A stretch of DNA of 64,000 nt from Aphelenchoides besseyi (GCA_024699855.1 JAMPIQ010000001.1:3224001-3288000), one strand, 5' to 3'. Shown: positions 34,916 through 46,884, counted from the stretch's first letter. The notes: generated from the sequence alone by a model not told the origin. Translations and numbers: made by a program.

Positions 34916-36312
34916 TTAATAGATCAATCTTTCGGGTTTTTGTCTATTGAATCGTTTTCCTTTTATACAATAAAACAATAGTCCCGTACTGCAGATGATT
35001 AGTCCAATAGCATAGATAAAATAAACCGTATGTTCGTTTGGCAAAAAGCAACGATCAACGTGCATTTCTTGTGGTGACAAAGTCAAAAGCAGGAATGACG
35101 GTCGACGGTTGTTCCTCCATGAAAAAGAAGCAACTGTATACTCCCAGAAGCCTCCACTTGTCCACCACTTCTGACAACCATAATGAACATGACCTCCAAA
35201 TGCCGCTCGTGGTCGAAACTTTTCAATCAATAGTTGAGTTGATTTCTCGGATAGACATTCCCATCGCTCTCGAAACTTCTCTTCGCGAACCATTGGTGGA
35301 GCCAAGTCGTCGGTTTCCATACACTCAAGATCACTTTTCCTGAATGGCAGTCAAAACAGAAATAAAACTATGAACATACCGATGAAGTGGAAAGTGCTGC
35401 ATGAGTATTGGACGACTGTATGGTGTGTCGAGTTTTTGTTTACAAGAAGAATCTCGATTTATTGAGCAGTTGAAGATGTCAGCAATCCGATCGATTTCCT
35501 TCACAGCTCCCGCACATAAACGACAGTAATCACCTTCCATGGCCATTGAATTTATTAAAATGAAATGATTTCCATTTAATTCAACTCTTTCAATCCCCGG
35601 GTTATGGCCAAAATGGCGATTGAAACGATCAACGTTTCTGGGCATAATCCTGGAGAAAAGGAGATCAATGCGGTAAGAATTATACTCACGCATAATGAAA
35701 TCCGATATCGTGATTACCGACAACCGTATAGCGTTTGACTTTTTCGTTGACGTAAAAAAGCGAATTGAACCGATCAACATATCGCTCGAATTGATTGTCG
35801 TCACCCCACTGACTAAAAGCAGTTCACTCGACGGTTTTTCAACACACTCCAACTAACCCTTCATCGAATAGATCACCTGAAATTGCTCACTCAACATGAC
35901 TTTCTTTTTGCACATACCGAGAAAGAAAACGGCATCTGGTCGAAGTAAATAGCTTGCTGTTTGGAATGACCGATACATTTGATATTCTCTGGAATTTTTT
36001 GCTCAGTTTTCGAACATTCAATATCCAATCAACCTTCGCAGTTTGTCAAACCAATGCCCTTTTTGAACACCCTAGTGAAGAGAAATGTGAATTGCAATCT
36101 TCCACAAAAATGTTTACCAAAAGATGAGTGTCGGCAATCACCATGATCTTCGTCTGATCGTTACTCTTCCACCCACATCTTACAATGGCCAAATAATAAA
36201 TTAAATACTCGTTAAATAGGAAAATCAAGAAGATACTCAAAGTTAAAAATCGTGGAAAATCTAAGAATCTTAAAATCCAAACATTTCGAATTTTCGATAT
36301 TAGTGCAACCAT
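34916..36312 (-). CDS. MPPE1: Metallophosphoesterase 1 (PGAP5), GPI-remodelling phosphodiesterase
   Basis: This membrane enzyme removes the side-chain ethanolamine phosphate from the second mannose of GPI anchors, which is needed for ER-to-Golgi export. An N-terminal TM segment (FPRFLTLSIFLIFLFNEYLIY) precedes the dinuclear metal motifs: MVIADTHLLG, then GHWFDKLRR, FFLGDLFDEG, VVGNHDIGFHY, MQHFPLHR and FGGHVHYGCQ with VASFSWRNNRRPSF. A second TM (FIYAIGLIICSTGLLFYCI) and a basic tail (KGKRFNRQKP) close it. About eight introns are needed; one of about 45 bp between LRR and the next helix restores family similarity. All metal ligands appear intact. Confidence 0.92.
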
Positions 36313-36369
36313 TTTCTTAGCTTCATTCGTTCAAACTTACTCAACCCATGGGTTCGACATCACACTGAA
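36313..36369. promoter_or_regulatory. 57 bp bidirectional promoter gap
   Basis: Only 57 bp separate the minus-strand MPPE1 ATG (36312) from the plus-strand ATG at 36370. Both 5' UTRs and any core promoter must fit here or overlap the genes. Confidence 0.5.
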
Positions 36370-36711
36370 ATGTCGACCATCGAATTGAACCGATTGGCAA
36401 ACTTGGCGTTTCGTTTTCGTGAGATCAAAGTCGTCGGAGCGTTTCAGCGACAGAGCGATTTGATCAACGATCTTTGTGACACGTTCACTGCTTCTTCTGG
36501 AAGTTTTCTGTTTCCCAATCAAACTTGTTTAGACGAGTTGCTTCCTGAAGTTTCACAAGCAATCAAAGTATGGAATCTTTTGTTTATTTGCTCTATACAA
36601 ATAGAACCGATATCTTGAAACATAAACTCGCATTTTTATGATGAGAACTTTTTTGGCATTGCATTTTCTGTTTTTCATTTTTACCAGAAAAATGTGGAGA
36701 GATACAATTGA
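36370..36711 (+). CDS. Unrecognised 73-residue protein
   Basis: Two exons are joined by an intron of about 120 bp (GTATGG to TTTTTACCAG). The product begins MSTIELNRLANLAFRFREI, continues through FQRQSDLINDLCDTFTASS and ends LLPEVSQAIKKNVERYN. It looks largely helical, like a small subunit of a complex. No family was recognised. If the intron is not used at this acceptor, the C-terminus would differ. Confidence 0.45.
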
Positions 36712-39663
36712 GAAAGAGAACCTAACGATAAGGACTTCAGCGAATAGACGGCCCGTGGAAAGTTTCGAAAAGATTCACACGTCTGAATGTGAAGAGCAAG
36801 GAATTAACAACAAGAAATGAAGCACGACTAGTCGACCATCAAATAGTTGAATTATTAGAACAAATAAATTAATGTTGTTGACGTTGAACCATTCGACGAT
36901 CCGAAAAAAAAGAGCGGAAGAGAACATCGATGGATTGAAATCATCGCTTGCCGTTTGTCGTTCCATTTGGCATTTTGAAGTGCGGAGACATCGTGCCGGA
37001 AGTCGGAGGGCATCCGTTGGTTTCAATCAGATCGAATTTCTGAAAATCCGCGATAAAAAAAATTGCTCAATAATCCGAATTTTTACCTCATTTCGTCCAG
37101 TGCCCATAATGATTACGAGGAAATGGATATTAAGATAGTTGCGTAGTAGTGAAATAAAAGTGCACTGGAGACGAACGAAAAGGTCGCACTACGCATCGAC
37201 GACTGTTTACATTGTAGACTAGCAAAAATGAATTGGATCGACGGCTTCAACACGAACCACGAGCGTTGAAAAAGTGAAACAATCGAATTGCTCCAAATGG
37301 CTGCGGAGCAGATAGGTCCGATATGCGAAGTCCATTATCGGATATGTACAGTTGATTGTAGAGAAGACGAGACGGCCGCATTTCACGCCGCACGGCTATG
37401 CCGCCGAAGCGACTCGCTGAACTGCCTTGGTCAGCAGCAAGCTGTTCCTCTCGTTTTATACCCTTCGGTTATGCGGTCTGTGAGCAGCAGCAGGTGGACT
37501 GGCGTCCTTTCCGAAGCGCCGCCCACTTTTTCGCCCTGTGCAGAGAAAACTCCCGCTCTTTCTGGCGTTGACATGCGCGTTCGTTTTCAGCGCTATTCGC
37601 ACACGAGGAGGATTATAATACGTACATTAGCCATTTTCGCTTACTCATTTCAAATCGTAGAACAAAGCATGAGAATGCAAAATCCGTTCGTTGGTGATCT
37701 GCAGTTTTCAAACATCAACACTAAACTTTCTGCTAACAACCTCGCCTTCCTAACAAATCCTTTTTGTGATTTTTACGAAATTGGTTGGTTCATTGGACGC
37801 AAAAAGAACAACGAGCTTACAGATCTAAAATTAGTGAACTAATACAAAAACTCGATAACCGGAAAGTTTCTGTAATGATCACCGATCGGATTTGAACGGA
37901 TCTGTGACGTTTCGATCTTCAATTAATCGAATGATGTGACCGTTCATTGGCATCAAGATCAGTGACGGGTGTTTTTTTACACCGCTTGATCGGCACTCGT
38001 GATTCGGTTTTGGCCATCTGATCACGAGACGGCGGTCGATTTGTTTGGTGCGATTGGTGCCGCTTGAAAAGGTTCGCTGCTAATTTACGATTGTCAAATA
38101 CATTTGTTGCGGATGTTTTATTGGTTTGCAGTTCGAGTTAGGTGTACGTGAGTTTGACAAGTGATTGTTTCGGAAACTCCAAAAACCGAAATGTAAATGC
38201 GGAAGCAGTCTGTCGATTGCATCATTGCCGATGTTTGCAACATGAACGCAGACGATTTGCGTTCTTAATCTACAGAAATGCGTAGTCCAACGTGAAAACC
38301 GTCGAGTTCGATTGGTATGTGGTGCAAAGGAACCAGCAAGATCACATGTAACCCTGTTGTTTGGGTGCAAGTGTTGAGTTCGGTTTGAAATGGCGATAAA
38401 AATCAAAATATCGGGGGCATCGATTGAGCAATTTCACATTATCAATGCTTTCAAAGACGACGGTTATTTTTGTTTCCATTAGAACAAAAGTGTAAAGCGA
38501 CTGCTGATCGACATTTTTGTTTCCCATTGAGCAAACGACAATCAATTTTGTTGACAGTTAACCCTTTCAACTGTTGATTCTCAATTGAACTTAAACGTCA
38601 ATGTTTACGAAGATCCGAAATCTGACATGCAAACTCCCGGCGAGGATCTCTGCTTTTTCGTGTGTGTTTTCCGGGCAACAAAAACAATTAGAAGAAAACG
38701 TGCGAAACACTGCTTTACGGCCATCATCTGACACCTCGCCGTGTCGTCTTGTTTTCTTCGTCCCTTGTGAGTGCACTGTAAACAACGGCAGTCGAATTGC
38801 CCGCCGTCTTTTTTGTCAACGGTTAAGAAAACCGATCACATGTCTCTCTCTTCCTCCAGTCTACAGAATCACGCGTCCAATTTGATCTCTGATGGAGAGG
38901 AGGGGGATTTTTGGTCGGCGAAAGAGAGCGTTTCTAATAAACAGGAAAAGGGAAACATGATCGTTGATTGAAATGAAACATTTTCGGGAATGTCGAAACA
39001 ACACGAAGACGTCTGAAGAACTTTTCAAAAATAACATCCATTTCGAAGCACAAACTACGAATCCCGCTTGATTGTCTGTTTGTTCGTATGAGAAAACTGA
39101 TGGAGATAAACTTTGATTGGTAGATTGGAAGAGATAATCTTATCGTTCTAGAATCGTAATGTTTTTCAATTCACCAAACAATCTCTGTTTTTACTGCGAT
39201 TTCTCTTTTGATCTTCTTCCAACGAGTCACAATTTTTAGTCCACGTGTTGAGTTGATACAAACAACATTTCGTAACGGGTGTTCAGTGACTAAACGGCGA
39301 CGAGAGGGTGAACGGTTTGAACAGATGGCTTTGTTTTTGGCTTAGATTTTCGTAATTCTGATATTAGTCATGAACAAAAAACGAGGTTCCCACGCTTGTT
39401 TGTCTTCAACTGAACAACAACTGAAATTAATAGGCAATCAGAGTTCCGGCGGAAATCACTTGTGTACGACGATAAAAATAAGCTTCTGAATACACAAAGC
39501 ACCGTTTTACTTCCCGTGTTTGATTAAGTGTTCCGCAATAATTGAATTTGCCAAAAACTTCTGATTCTTTCATCGTTCAGTTTGGGTTACATTTGTTGTT
39601 TCAACGACAATTACTCGGATGTCACCAAGACACGCTTTTTGTTTTACTCAACAAATACACGTC
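36712..39663. other. Large gene-poor region
   Basis: Nearly 3 kb without a convincing gene, unusual in this dense window. A 184-codon open stretch at 37288-37842 overlaps a GC-rich patch, but has no similarity or protein-like composition. Inverted repeats cluster at about 37957-38028. The region may be regulatory, or may hold noncoding genes. The 3' UTR of presenilin should lie at the right end. Confidence 0.35.
37957..38028. repeat. Two adjacent inverted repeats
   Basis: The first has GATCA/TGATC arms (37957-37961 and 37987-37991) enclosing GGTGT/ACACC around a T run. Five bases on, CTCGTGAT (37996-38003) pairs with ATCACGAG (38021-38028) over 8 bp with a 17-base loop. They lie in otherwise featureless intergenic DNA. 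Confidence 0.5.
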
Positions 39664-41106
39664 TTACAACATGACAACAAGACGAAGCATAGGTTCGATC
39701 AAATACAACGAACCGAAGTGAAGCAACATCCCAAAAAAGATAGAAATTGGGAGCGCCGGCAACGTCTCGTCTCCATCCGTCCATGCTGTCAACGTGAAAA
39801 TAAGTCCGTTGATAACTCCGATCGCTGCAGCCAAAGTTGCTACGAAACTTCCACTGGTCGCTGCTTTTCCAACAAGTAAACTGTAGAAAACGAAATCGCC
39901 CATTCCGAGTCGCGCAGACGCTGAAACGATCTCCTTTAACATACCTGTTAAACACCCGACTTACAATCATTCAACGCATCATGCGCCGTCTTTGTTGTCT
40001 TCCTGACATCTAATTCGATTGTTCCTTCAATTTGCTCAACCGGTGTACTCCAACCATCCAAATCCCAAGTCTCAGAAATCTCGTCAGCAGTCGAACAATC
40101 ATCAGATTCAACTACATCGAATTCAATCTTCTGTTCCACTTCAATTTTCTGCTCCACTTCAACTTCTTTGATCATTTGAGTACCTTCTTCTTCTGCGGTA
40201 GTGAACATCAAGAAGCGCAATACGTCTTCACTGTAATCTTGTGCCTTGTCCATCACTTGTCGTAATGGACCGATGGGAGTGAGTACGGCGAAAATGTCTG
40301 AAACTCAGCGTTTAGACAAGCACATGAACAAACAGATACCCCATAAAACAATACACGCTAACAGAAACCAAGTCGTGTGATTTGGTAAAAGTTGAAGATA
40401 GAACAAAGACACCAACGAACAATTAGACACAACATAAATTTGATGAAATACCAACGGCAGTCGATTGGTAAAAAACGCCTAAAACATAATGTTAAAATCG
40501 TTGAAACCACTTACCAAACAGCCAACAGTTCCATAAATAAGTGTGAAGAACGCAACTACGAACGGATTAGCCACCGCAAAAAGACGTACAGCAAGACGAC
40601 TAAAAACACGTTCATTTTGTTTCATCGCAAAAGTTACTTGAAGAAAGTACTCGAAACGCAGAACATCAGAACCAAAGACGACAAGCTCAGCCAACATTTA
40701 ATTAAACGTCGAAAATCGTACAATGCAAAGGTCAACATAACAAAACTCAGAAAACCAACAGATCCAACACAAATGAGACCGTTCAACTAAAAACCCGTCA
40801 AATTCTTCAATTCAACGACTAACCATTCCATCGTAAATGTCGTTTCCAGTGGTCATGTTGGCCGCACGATCGAGAAGAAACACGGGAACGGTCAAATTCC
40901 CCGATTTCATTTCGTAGACATAAACCCATGAACTCAACGTGATAATCAAGTTGACAAGGACGGGAAGCACCAAACTGTAAACCTAAAATGCATAAGAACT
41001 GAATCCCTAGTTGAAAGTTTCCACTCACTTGACACAAACTTTGCGCCCAAATTGCAACGGCATTTTCCACTTGGGTTTCTACTTCTAGAATACGCTGCTC
41101 CACCAT
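39664..41106 (-). CDS. sel-12-like: Presenilin, catalytic subunit of gamma-secretase
   Basis: This intramembrane aspartyl protease processes Notch and other type I proteins. I start it at the ATG at 41106, because the frame further upstream lacks an ATG. Landmarks: VYSLVLPVLVNLIITLSSWV (TM1), KCWLSLSSLVLMF, RLPLVFHQIYVV, NHTTWFLLACIVLWDIFAVL with the first catalytic Asp, LTPIGPLRQVMDKAQD, a long acidic cytosolic loop with a tandem repeat, ARLGMGDFVFYSLLVGKA with the second Asp, and LPALPISIFFGMLLHF with the PALP motif. It ends LIEPMLRLVVML. The Asp motifs read WD and GMGD instead of the usual YD and GLGD. The N-terminus before TM1 is short. About eight introns are seen. Confidence 0.93.
40122..40166 (-). 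repeat. 18 bp tandem repeat in the presenilin loop
   Basis: Two and a half copies of an 18 bp unit encode repeated VEQKIE in the cytosolic loop between the two catalytic Asp segments, where presenilins vary most in length. Confidence 0.8.
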
Positions 41107-43670
41107 TTCAACGACCTCACCACTGATCAAACGCAACAAATGACTCAAAGGTTATCAAGCCAAATATGCGAAAAGTTGTTAATTGCATCTTTTAACTTCA
41201 ACTTTAGATTCTAATTAGTCATAGAATTTTTTCTGGTTTGTAAAATGTTCTTGACAACATAACTTATCATGCAACTTATGTCGAGAAGTACTTTCGAAGC
41301 GATGACCAAATGAAAATTCCACAGCTGGACTTCCAATTTCTCGACCAACTCCAAACGCCAGCGGGAGTTTGTAGAGGAAACAAAAACAACAGATTTCGTG
41401 GGAGTTCGAGTTTTTTGGCAGTTGACCTCCAGTTGTGATTTTTTCGACAATTCGTGGTCATTTTTCTCTCTCGACTATTGCACGCGTATTTCAAGGTCGT
41501 GCCCGCTGGCTTCGGAGCAGCACCATAAAATGAACGTAAATCAACTTTTGATTCGGTCATCCATCTGCCCACAATTGACTTCGTTTTCTTGAGATATACC
41601 ATACGATCGGGATCCCTTACGCCGTCGCGTCGATTGTGTTTCAGGATTCACTTGTTGCGCTTGCGCGTACTCGAGGATGTTGCAATTCGACTGTCCACCT
41701 CTCTAACTCTCATCGAACTTTCCGCAAATATTTGAAAGGGATTTTGCGCCGGTTGAACAAAGCGGCCGCGCAATTCTCGCAGGCGTTTCACATATAAAAA
41801 TCGTCCTGTGGGTCTCATCATCATCATACGCATTTGCATAACGCGAATCGACGGCCTTCTTTCCGGTCTTCATAAAAAAAGGATTCTCGGTTTTAAGAAA
41901 CTTGTTCGAGAGTTTCTCATGTCGACTTATTCGTCTGTCGAAGACTGTTCGTTTTCTTGTTTTGTATGCGCGACGGTGTTCCGATTTTATTCCACCAATT
42001 TGTCGCGCACGTTTCTTCTAATCGGTTCCGTCAATCGGGATCGGACGCGTAAATCCAACGGTTGCGCGAATGTCATTAGTTCGGTTTTTGAGTGGGCCGC
42101 CTTGAGGTTTCAAGTGCGAAACACAAGTCGATTTATTGGCTCCTGGTGTGAAGTGTTTTTGGGCATCCGAACCTGAACAGATTCAATTGACCTTGCGGCA
42201 TCGAGGATGCTATTCGAACGACAACATTACAATCCTGTCTCGTATTTGCTCTTCAATACGCGAGTGTCTGTTAGGCTACTCAATTTGCATCAATTTGTGA
42301 CCATTCATTTACCTGAACAATCTCAATGGTCCAATTAGTTCTTTCGGCTTTCAATTCGTCCTATCTCAAATATGTTAGTCAAACAATTTGTAACTCAAGA
42401 TCTCGAATAAAATGCCGAAAAAGAATTGGCCAAGATGAGTTCTTAGTTTAGGCCCCAGGGCACGAATTCGTCAGTGCGCGGGAATCGCGCAAATCGAGGC
42501 GGAAGACATTCGAGTCGGTCTTCTCTTTATAGTTTCCTTGGATTCGCGCGAACTTCAATTACTTTTTGGCCGACGACTTTGCATCTTTCATTGCAACGAT
42601 AGGCCCCTATACTGTTGATGAGTAAGCAAAAGTCGAGCAATTTGTCTCGCGTTCTTACTCTCGACTTGGCACCACCAACTTGCCGATTCCATTCGAACTG
42701 ACGGCTGCTCGGCAGACGTTAAGACTCATTGGGTTTTTGGATCAACGGGTTACTCATTATTGCCATTCAAAAGTTCCGATGGTCAGTTTTATTCGCTCAT
42801 TCAACCTAATCAACGGTCAGTTGAGTTGGAAGACCACTTGGCTGCTCCGTTGGGTTTTGCGCTCGTTTGCTGCGATTTGACGGGAAAAAACTTCCGGTCT
42901 AATCGAAACTCCGGAAATTCGCTCCAACGACTCGAAGAGCCCACGGTCAAGAACCGAAAGTTTTCGAATGGCCGTGATTCATGGCCTAAGACTCATGACT
43001 TAGACTGCCGCTTTATTCGAAGGTATTACGGAACTTCACTGTCAGTGAAATTTCGTTTATATTCCGTTTGCTGACCCCAAATTTATTCGCTCATCCTCGA
43101 ATCCAATTGCTCTCGCAGTAGGTGTTAATAAAAATGAAATTAACCCCCGACCGCGAGTTCGCGGCGGCGAGATGATCATGAACAACCATTGCAAATAACA
43201 TGGCCAATTGGACGTGCGGTTCATTAGTTGGCGCGCGCATCTCAAATTGCCGCCTTGTGGACCGCAAATGTCATCAAGGACAGCGAGTAGAACGACCAAC
43301 TGCTCGGGGGCGACTAGTGAATTTGACTCCTTTGTGGCATCGAGTGTCCATTTCCTTGTGGTCATTTTTAACTGACGACTTTTTCGGACGTTGGCGGCGA
43401 GTTTTTTGTGAAAGCGACACGTGAAACGGGAAATTGGGCGCTTTGAAAGGGAGAAGTCAGAGGACAATAGCCAACGGGAATTGGTAATTCGCGGAGTTTC
43501 GCTTTCAAGGCTTATTGTAAACAGTCGTGATTGGCGGTTACTTTACGCCCGATTTCGGCTTTTCGCGAGTTTCTACGTTATCAGTGTTTGGCTTTGTCGT
43601 TGTGTTGGAATTGTAGAGATGTTTTCATTGTGACATTTCAGGTGGTCAGGAGAATTCGACGGGCGATGAA
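41107..43670. other. Large gene-poor region upstream of presenilin and MARCH genes
   Basis: About 2.5 kb between divergent genes. On the minus strand two open stretches (41648-41839, Arg-rich, beginning with several Met codons; and 41276-41602) could be exons of a small gene, but show no recognisable family. Other open stretches at 41808-42176 and 43057-43467 overlap on opposite strands. CATTTCAG ending at 43641 is an acceptor, so the MARCH gene probably has a noncoding 5' exon in this region or is trans-spliced. Confidence 0.35.
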
Positions 43671-44695
43671 ATGCAGTCACACCGAGGTCCCGTTCCGACT
43701 TCTGATCCCAATCTATTGCCGCAAGAAAGAGATCACGAGAATCTAATGGACGTAACATCGACTACTGTCACACAAATTCCGATTGATTCTGCGTCAACTG
43801 TTAAAGACCTGCAATACGAAGAACGAAGTGGCAATTCCGTAAGTCCAACTACTGTTGTTTATATCATATGATCTTTAAGATTGAACGAACATTCTTTGCA
43901 AATCATGAGAAAATCTCGTTGCTCTCATCACTGGGAATGCCATGCACTCAAATGAGCGAAGGACCTCGAGAAGTTGAAAATGTTGACCAAATATCGACGT
44001 GCTCTAGTGGTAATCGAACGTGTCGAATATGTCTTTCGTGTCAGGAAACCAAACGTACACGTCTAATTAGTCCGTGCAGATGCAAGGGTTCGATCTCCTA
44101 TGTTCATGCTGCTTGTTTGGTAAGATGGATTGATTTGAACGAACGGAAACTAAGCCGTTCGGTTCCGCGTTGTGAATTGTGTGGATTTCGATTCAAGAGA
44201 CGCGGTGTTTTTATTGTAAGCTTACATCAATGTTGACCGATGTATAAGTTCTGTTACAGTTTGAGCCGACTCGTCTGATGATTCCTTCGGTTGGTCTTCG
44301 AGATAAGGTTCTAAACTGTCTATTTTTACTGTTACTGTTAATAATGGGATTTTGTGGTTGGGTTGCCTTCCACTATTTGCAACTTTCGATTCGGTAAAAG
44401 AACCCATGCAAGCAGTTGATCAACGTGTTATTTCAGCAGAAGTACCAGTTATCGGGCTGGAAATGTGCTGTTGGACGAAGATGATATGACAATGTTTGCG
44501 GCAACGGTTTTGTTGGTTGTCGCCTTTTTTCTTGCCGTCTTCACTCAATATCGTGCTGAAACTCCGGTCTGCCATGTTCTTGCGCGATTTTGGACAACAA
44601 ATCGAAATTGGCAAATTTGTGAATACGATGCAACAACCGACTTCGAAAGATTGCAAATTCAACCGTCAAAATCGCAGCTTCAATCATTGGCTTGA
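43671..44695 (+). CDS. MARCH-type (RING-CH) membrane E3 ubiquitin ligase
   Basis: This is a membrane ubiquitin ligase resembling MARCH2/3/11, which act on endosomal and plasma-membrane cargo. A Ser/Thr-rich N-terminus is followed by the C4HC3 RING-CH finger: TCRICLSCQETKRTRLISPC, RCKGSISYVHAACLVRWI and CELCGFRF. Two transmembrane segments follow, VLNCLFLLLLLIMGFCGWVA and MFAATVLLVVAFFLAVFTQY, separated by a short loop. The product is about 280 residues with about three introns. The tail FERLQIQPSKSQLQ is unremarkable. The start at 43671 lies 30 nt after an acceptor. Confidence 0.88.
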
Positions 44696-44976
44696 TTAAA
44701 CTTAAACGTGTTTTAACGTACAAAATCTACTGGGTACTCTGTCTTTTTTGTTGGTGTGTCTTTCAACATTCCGCCGTTTTCGACTTGCCATTTGAAAACT
44801 TGTACATAAAAACGTTCAAATAAACTTTCTTTTCATGACGTGTGTGCATCGTCTTTAGTTTGTTTTTGCAAAGAAAATGCCGTTTGTCAGGTGGGGCTCA
44901 AAAAGCGGGGATCTTCGATGGTCGTTTATAATCCAGTTGTTTGCACCTGCCTTTCGACACTTCAAAGTTGAAATTG

Positions 44977-45621
44977 ATGGCCGGTACAATCAAATTTGCA
45001 CACCCAAAAGCTGACTCGCGTTATTCGCAATCGTCTGCACAACAAACGTCTACCGTCGGTATACTCGACTGTCCGGCATCACCAGACATGAACTATCTTC
45101 TAAGTGTCGAAGGGTTGCTTAAACTTCTTGCAATCATATTCAATTTTCTTTGTTTTTTGTGTACATGGGTTGGTGGCTCGTGCATGTTTGTCGGATGGGT
45201 AACCACTGTTGCAACTACTGGTTTCATTATCAGTACGATATTTCTTTGTACATCACTGTTCAACGTTGTTGACAGTTTTTCTTCCATTCCATGGATTGCA
45301 ACGGTAGGCTCAATTAAGTCGCGTAATTCCAAGCTTTTTAGGAAATGGTCTTTTGTTTTGTTTGGACGATTTTCCATTTTACTGCGGGCAGTTGTCTTGC
45401 ATTTTCCGCTGCATATTCTTCAGTTAGTAACTACAGTTGGGCTATTGCAGCGGTTAGTTTATACAGAAGATCTAATTAATCGCAAGTTTCAGTTCTTTTC
45501 GTTCTCGGCAATGTTGATCTACGCTTTCGATTGCTATCTCAAGCTACTAACATGGCGCGATAAAGGTGATGAAGAGGTTAAGGAATCGAAAGTTACAAAC
45601 AATCGTCTCACCAATCTGTGA
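44977..45621 (+). CDS. MARVEL-domain four-TM protein (plasmolipin/CMTM-like)
   Basis: The ATG at 44977 begins a cytosolic N-terminus (MAGTIKFAHPKADSRY), then four membrane segments: GLLKLLAIIFNFLCFLCTWV, GWVTTVATTGFIISTIFLC, one spanning the second exon (MVFCFVWTIFHFTAGSCLAF) and the last in SFSAMLIYAFDCYLKLLTWR. The final stretch ending in a charged tail after an aromatic TM is typical of MARVEL proteins of the plasmolipin/CKLF group, linked to vesicle trafficking at cholesterol-rich membranes. Two short introns (about 45304-45342 and 45451-45491) read through in another frame and must be removed to see the family pattern. Confidence 0.8.
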   Translation: MAGTIKFAHPKADSRYSQSSAQQTSTVGILDCPASPDMNYLLSVEGLLKLLAIIFNFLCFLCTWVGGSCMFVGWVTTVATTGFIISTIFLCTSLFNVVDSFSSIPWIATVGSIKSRNSKLFRKWSFVLFGRFSILLRAVVLHFPLHILQLVTTVGLLQRLVYTEDLINRKFQFFSFSAMLIYAFDCYLKLLTWRDKGDEEVKESKVTNNRLTNL

Positions 45622-45757
45622 TTTCAATAACCAAACGTTTTATTAAACACAATAAACGGTTACCAGTACACCAAATGTACGTGGGCGTTGAATTGGAACT
45701 GTTAATCAAAAAGTTCTTCAGTTATTTACACGGATAAACGAGAAAAATAAATTGAGA

Positions 45758-46481
45758 TTATTGATTTCGATTATTCGTTCCCCGACGGCGACATTGTCGT
45801 CGATGAGAAGGCCAGTGTCGTTGTTGGCAGTCGGTTGAACAGTAACTATTGTTCCTGAATTTCAAATCAAACAGAACGATTTGAATGCGAACTTACCAAC
45901 AACAATGGTAGATTGCTTCGGACGAACAGTTGATGCACCTGAAAACATGAACTTCAGAAAACGAACAAATTTGATCAGAAAGATTGCAAATCTAATCGAA
46001 CTCACCATTGTTTTCGTTTACATGCTTGGATTTCTGCTTGATACCGTTCACTCACTTGGCTTAGTTCTTGCTCTAATGTCTCCTGAAGCTTGTTGTTGGA
46101 TAAAAGATTTCAATTCACTCTCCTCACCTGATGTTTACGCTCCAATTGTCGTCTGCAATGAAAAAAAAGTTTATTTTCATACGTAAAATCGATTACTTTG
46201 TGCTTTCGAGTTCTTCTTTGAATTGGCTCACAAGATCGGATTTCATTTGCTCTTGTTCGGCCATAAACTCCCGATGCAACTACGAAGATGTTTTACAGTC
46301 GTAACAAGTAAACAGAACTTACGGTTTCCGTCATTTGTACCAACGCTTTTTCACGCGAATTCTCGTAGTGCATCAGCCAATGACGTTGAAGATCCAACAA
46401 CATGGTTTTGATTCGATCATCCAGAAACCAGGTTTCTCCACTGGTCGAAATCGACTGCATCTCTTCGTTGTTATCGGCCAT
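45758..46481 (-). CDS. bra-1-like: Short MYND-finger protein of the BRAM1/BRA type
   Basis: Six small exons joined by consensus introns give about 165 residues. The N-terminal half is a charged coiled coil (LHREFMAEQEQMKSDLVSQF, then ESTKRQLERKHQETLEQEL). The C-terminal half is a MYND zinc finger: KQWCINCSSEAIYHCCW, YCSTDCQQRHWPSHRRQC. This matches the C-termini of ZMYND8/ZMYND11 (BS69), but the PHD, bromo and PWWP domains of those proteins are absent. Human BRAM1, a short BS69 isoform, and C. elegans BRA-1/BRA-2 have this reduced form and act on BMP/TGF-beta receptor signalling. That role is inferred from family only. Confidence 0.88.
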
Positions 46482-46884
46482 CTTCCTAATACTCGAATAC
46501 GAACAAACGTCAAGGAGTTGAAGTCAATGCGACAGAAGCCGGTTGTCGATGGCAACGCGTTGGCTAACCGCCATTCATCTGCATTCTTTTCGAAACCCGA
46601 CAACCGGTCACATCGATCGTTTTTATTTTATTCAACGTCGATTAATTGAAATCAATTCGTGGTTTACGACTCTTCCTTTTTATCAACTCAAACGAGTTGT
46701 TTCGAGGGTTTCAAGATGCAAGTTGACTGCACATCTGGAGATTTGGTCTGAATTTGAAACACGTGATGTTGATGTTATTGAAATGAATCAAAACGTTTTT
46801 GTTTTTACACGTCATATTTGTTTCGAGATTCGTTCGGTCAATCAAAACAGTTTTCTTCATTTTTGCTTGTTTATAGCGGGCCTC

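Noticed and set aside
37288..37842. 184-codon open reading frame
   Set aside because: It starts without splice context, has no similarity to known families, and spans a GC-rich patch where several frames stay open.
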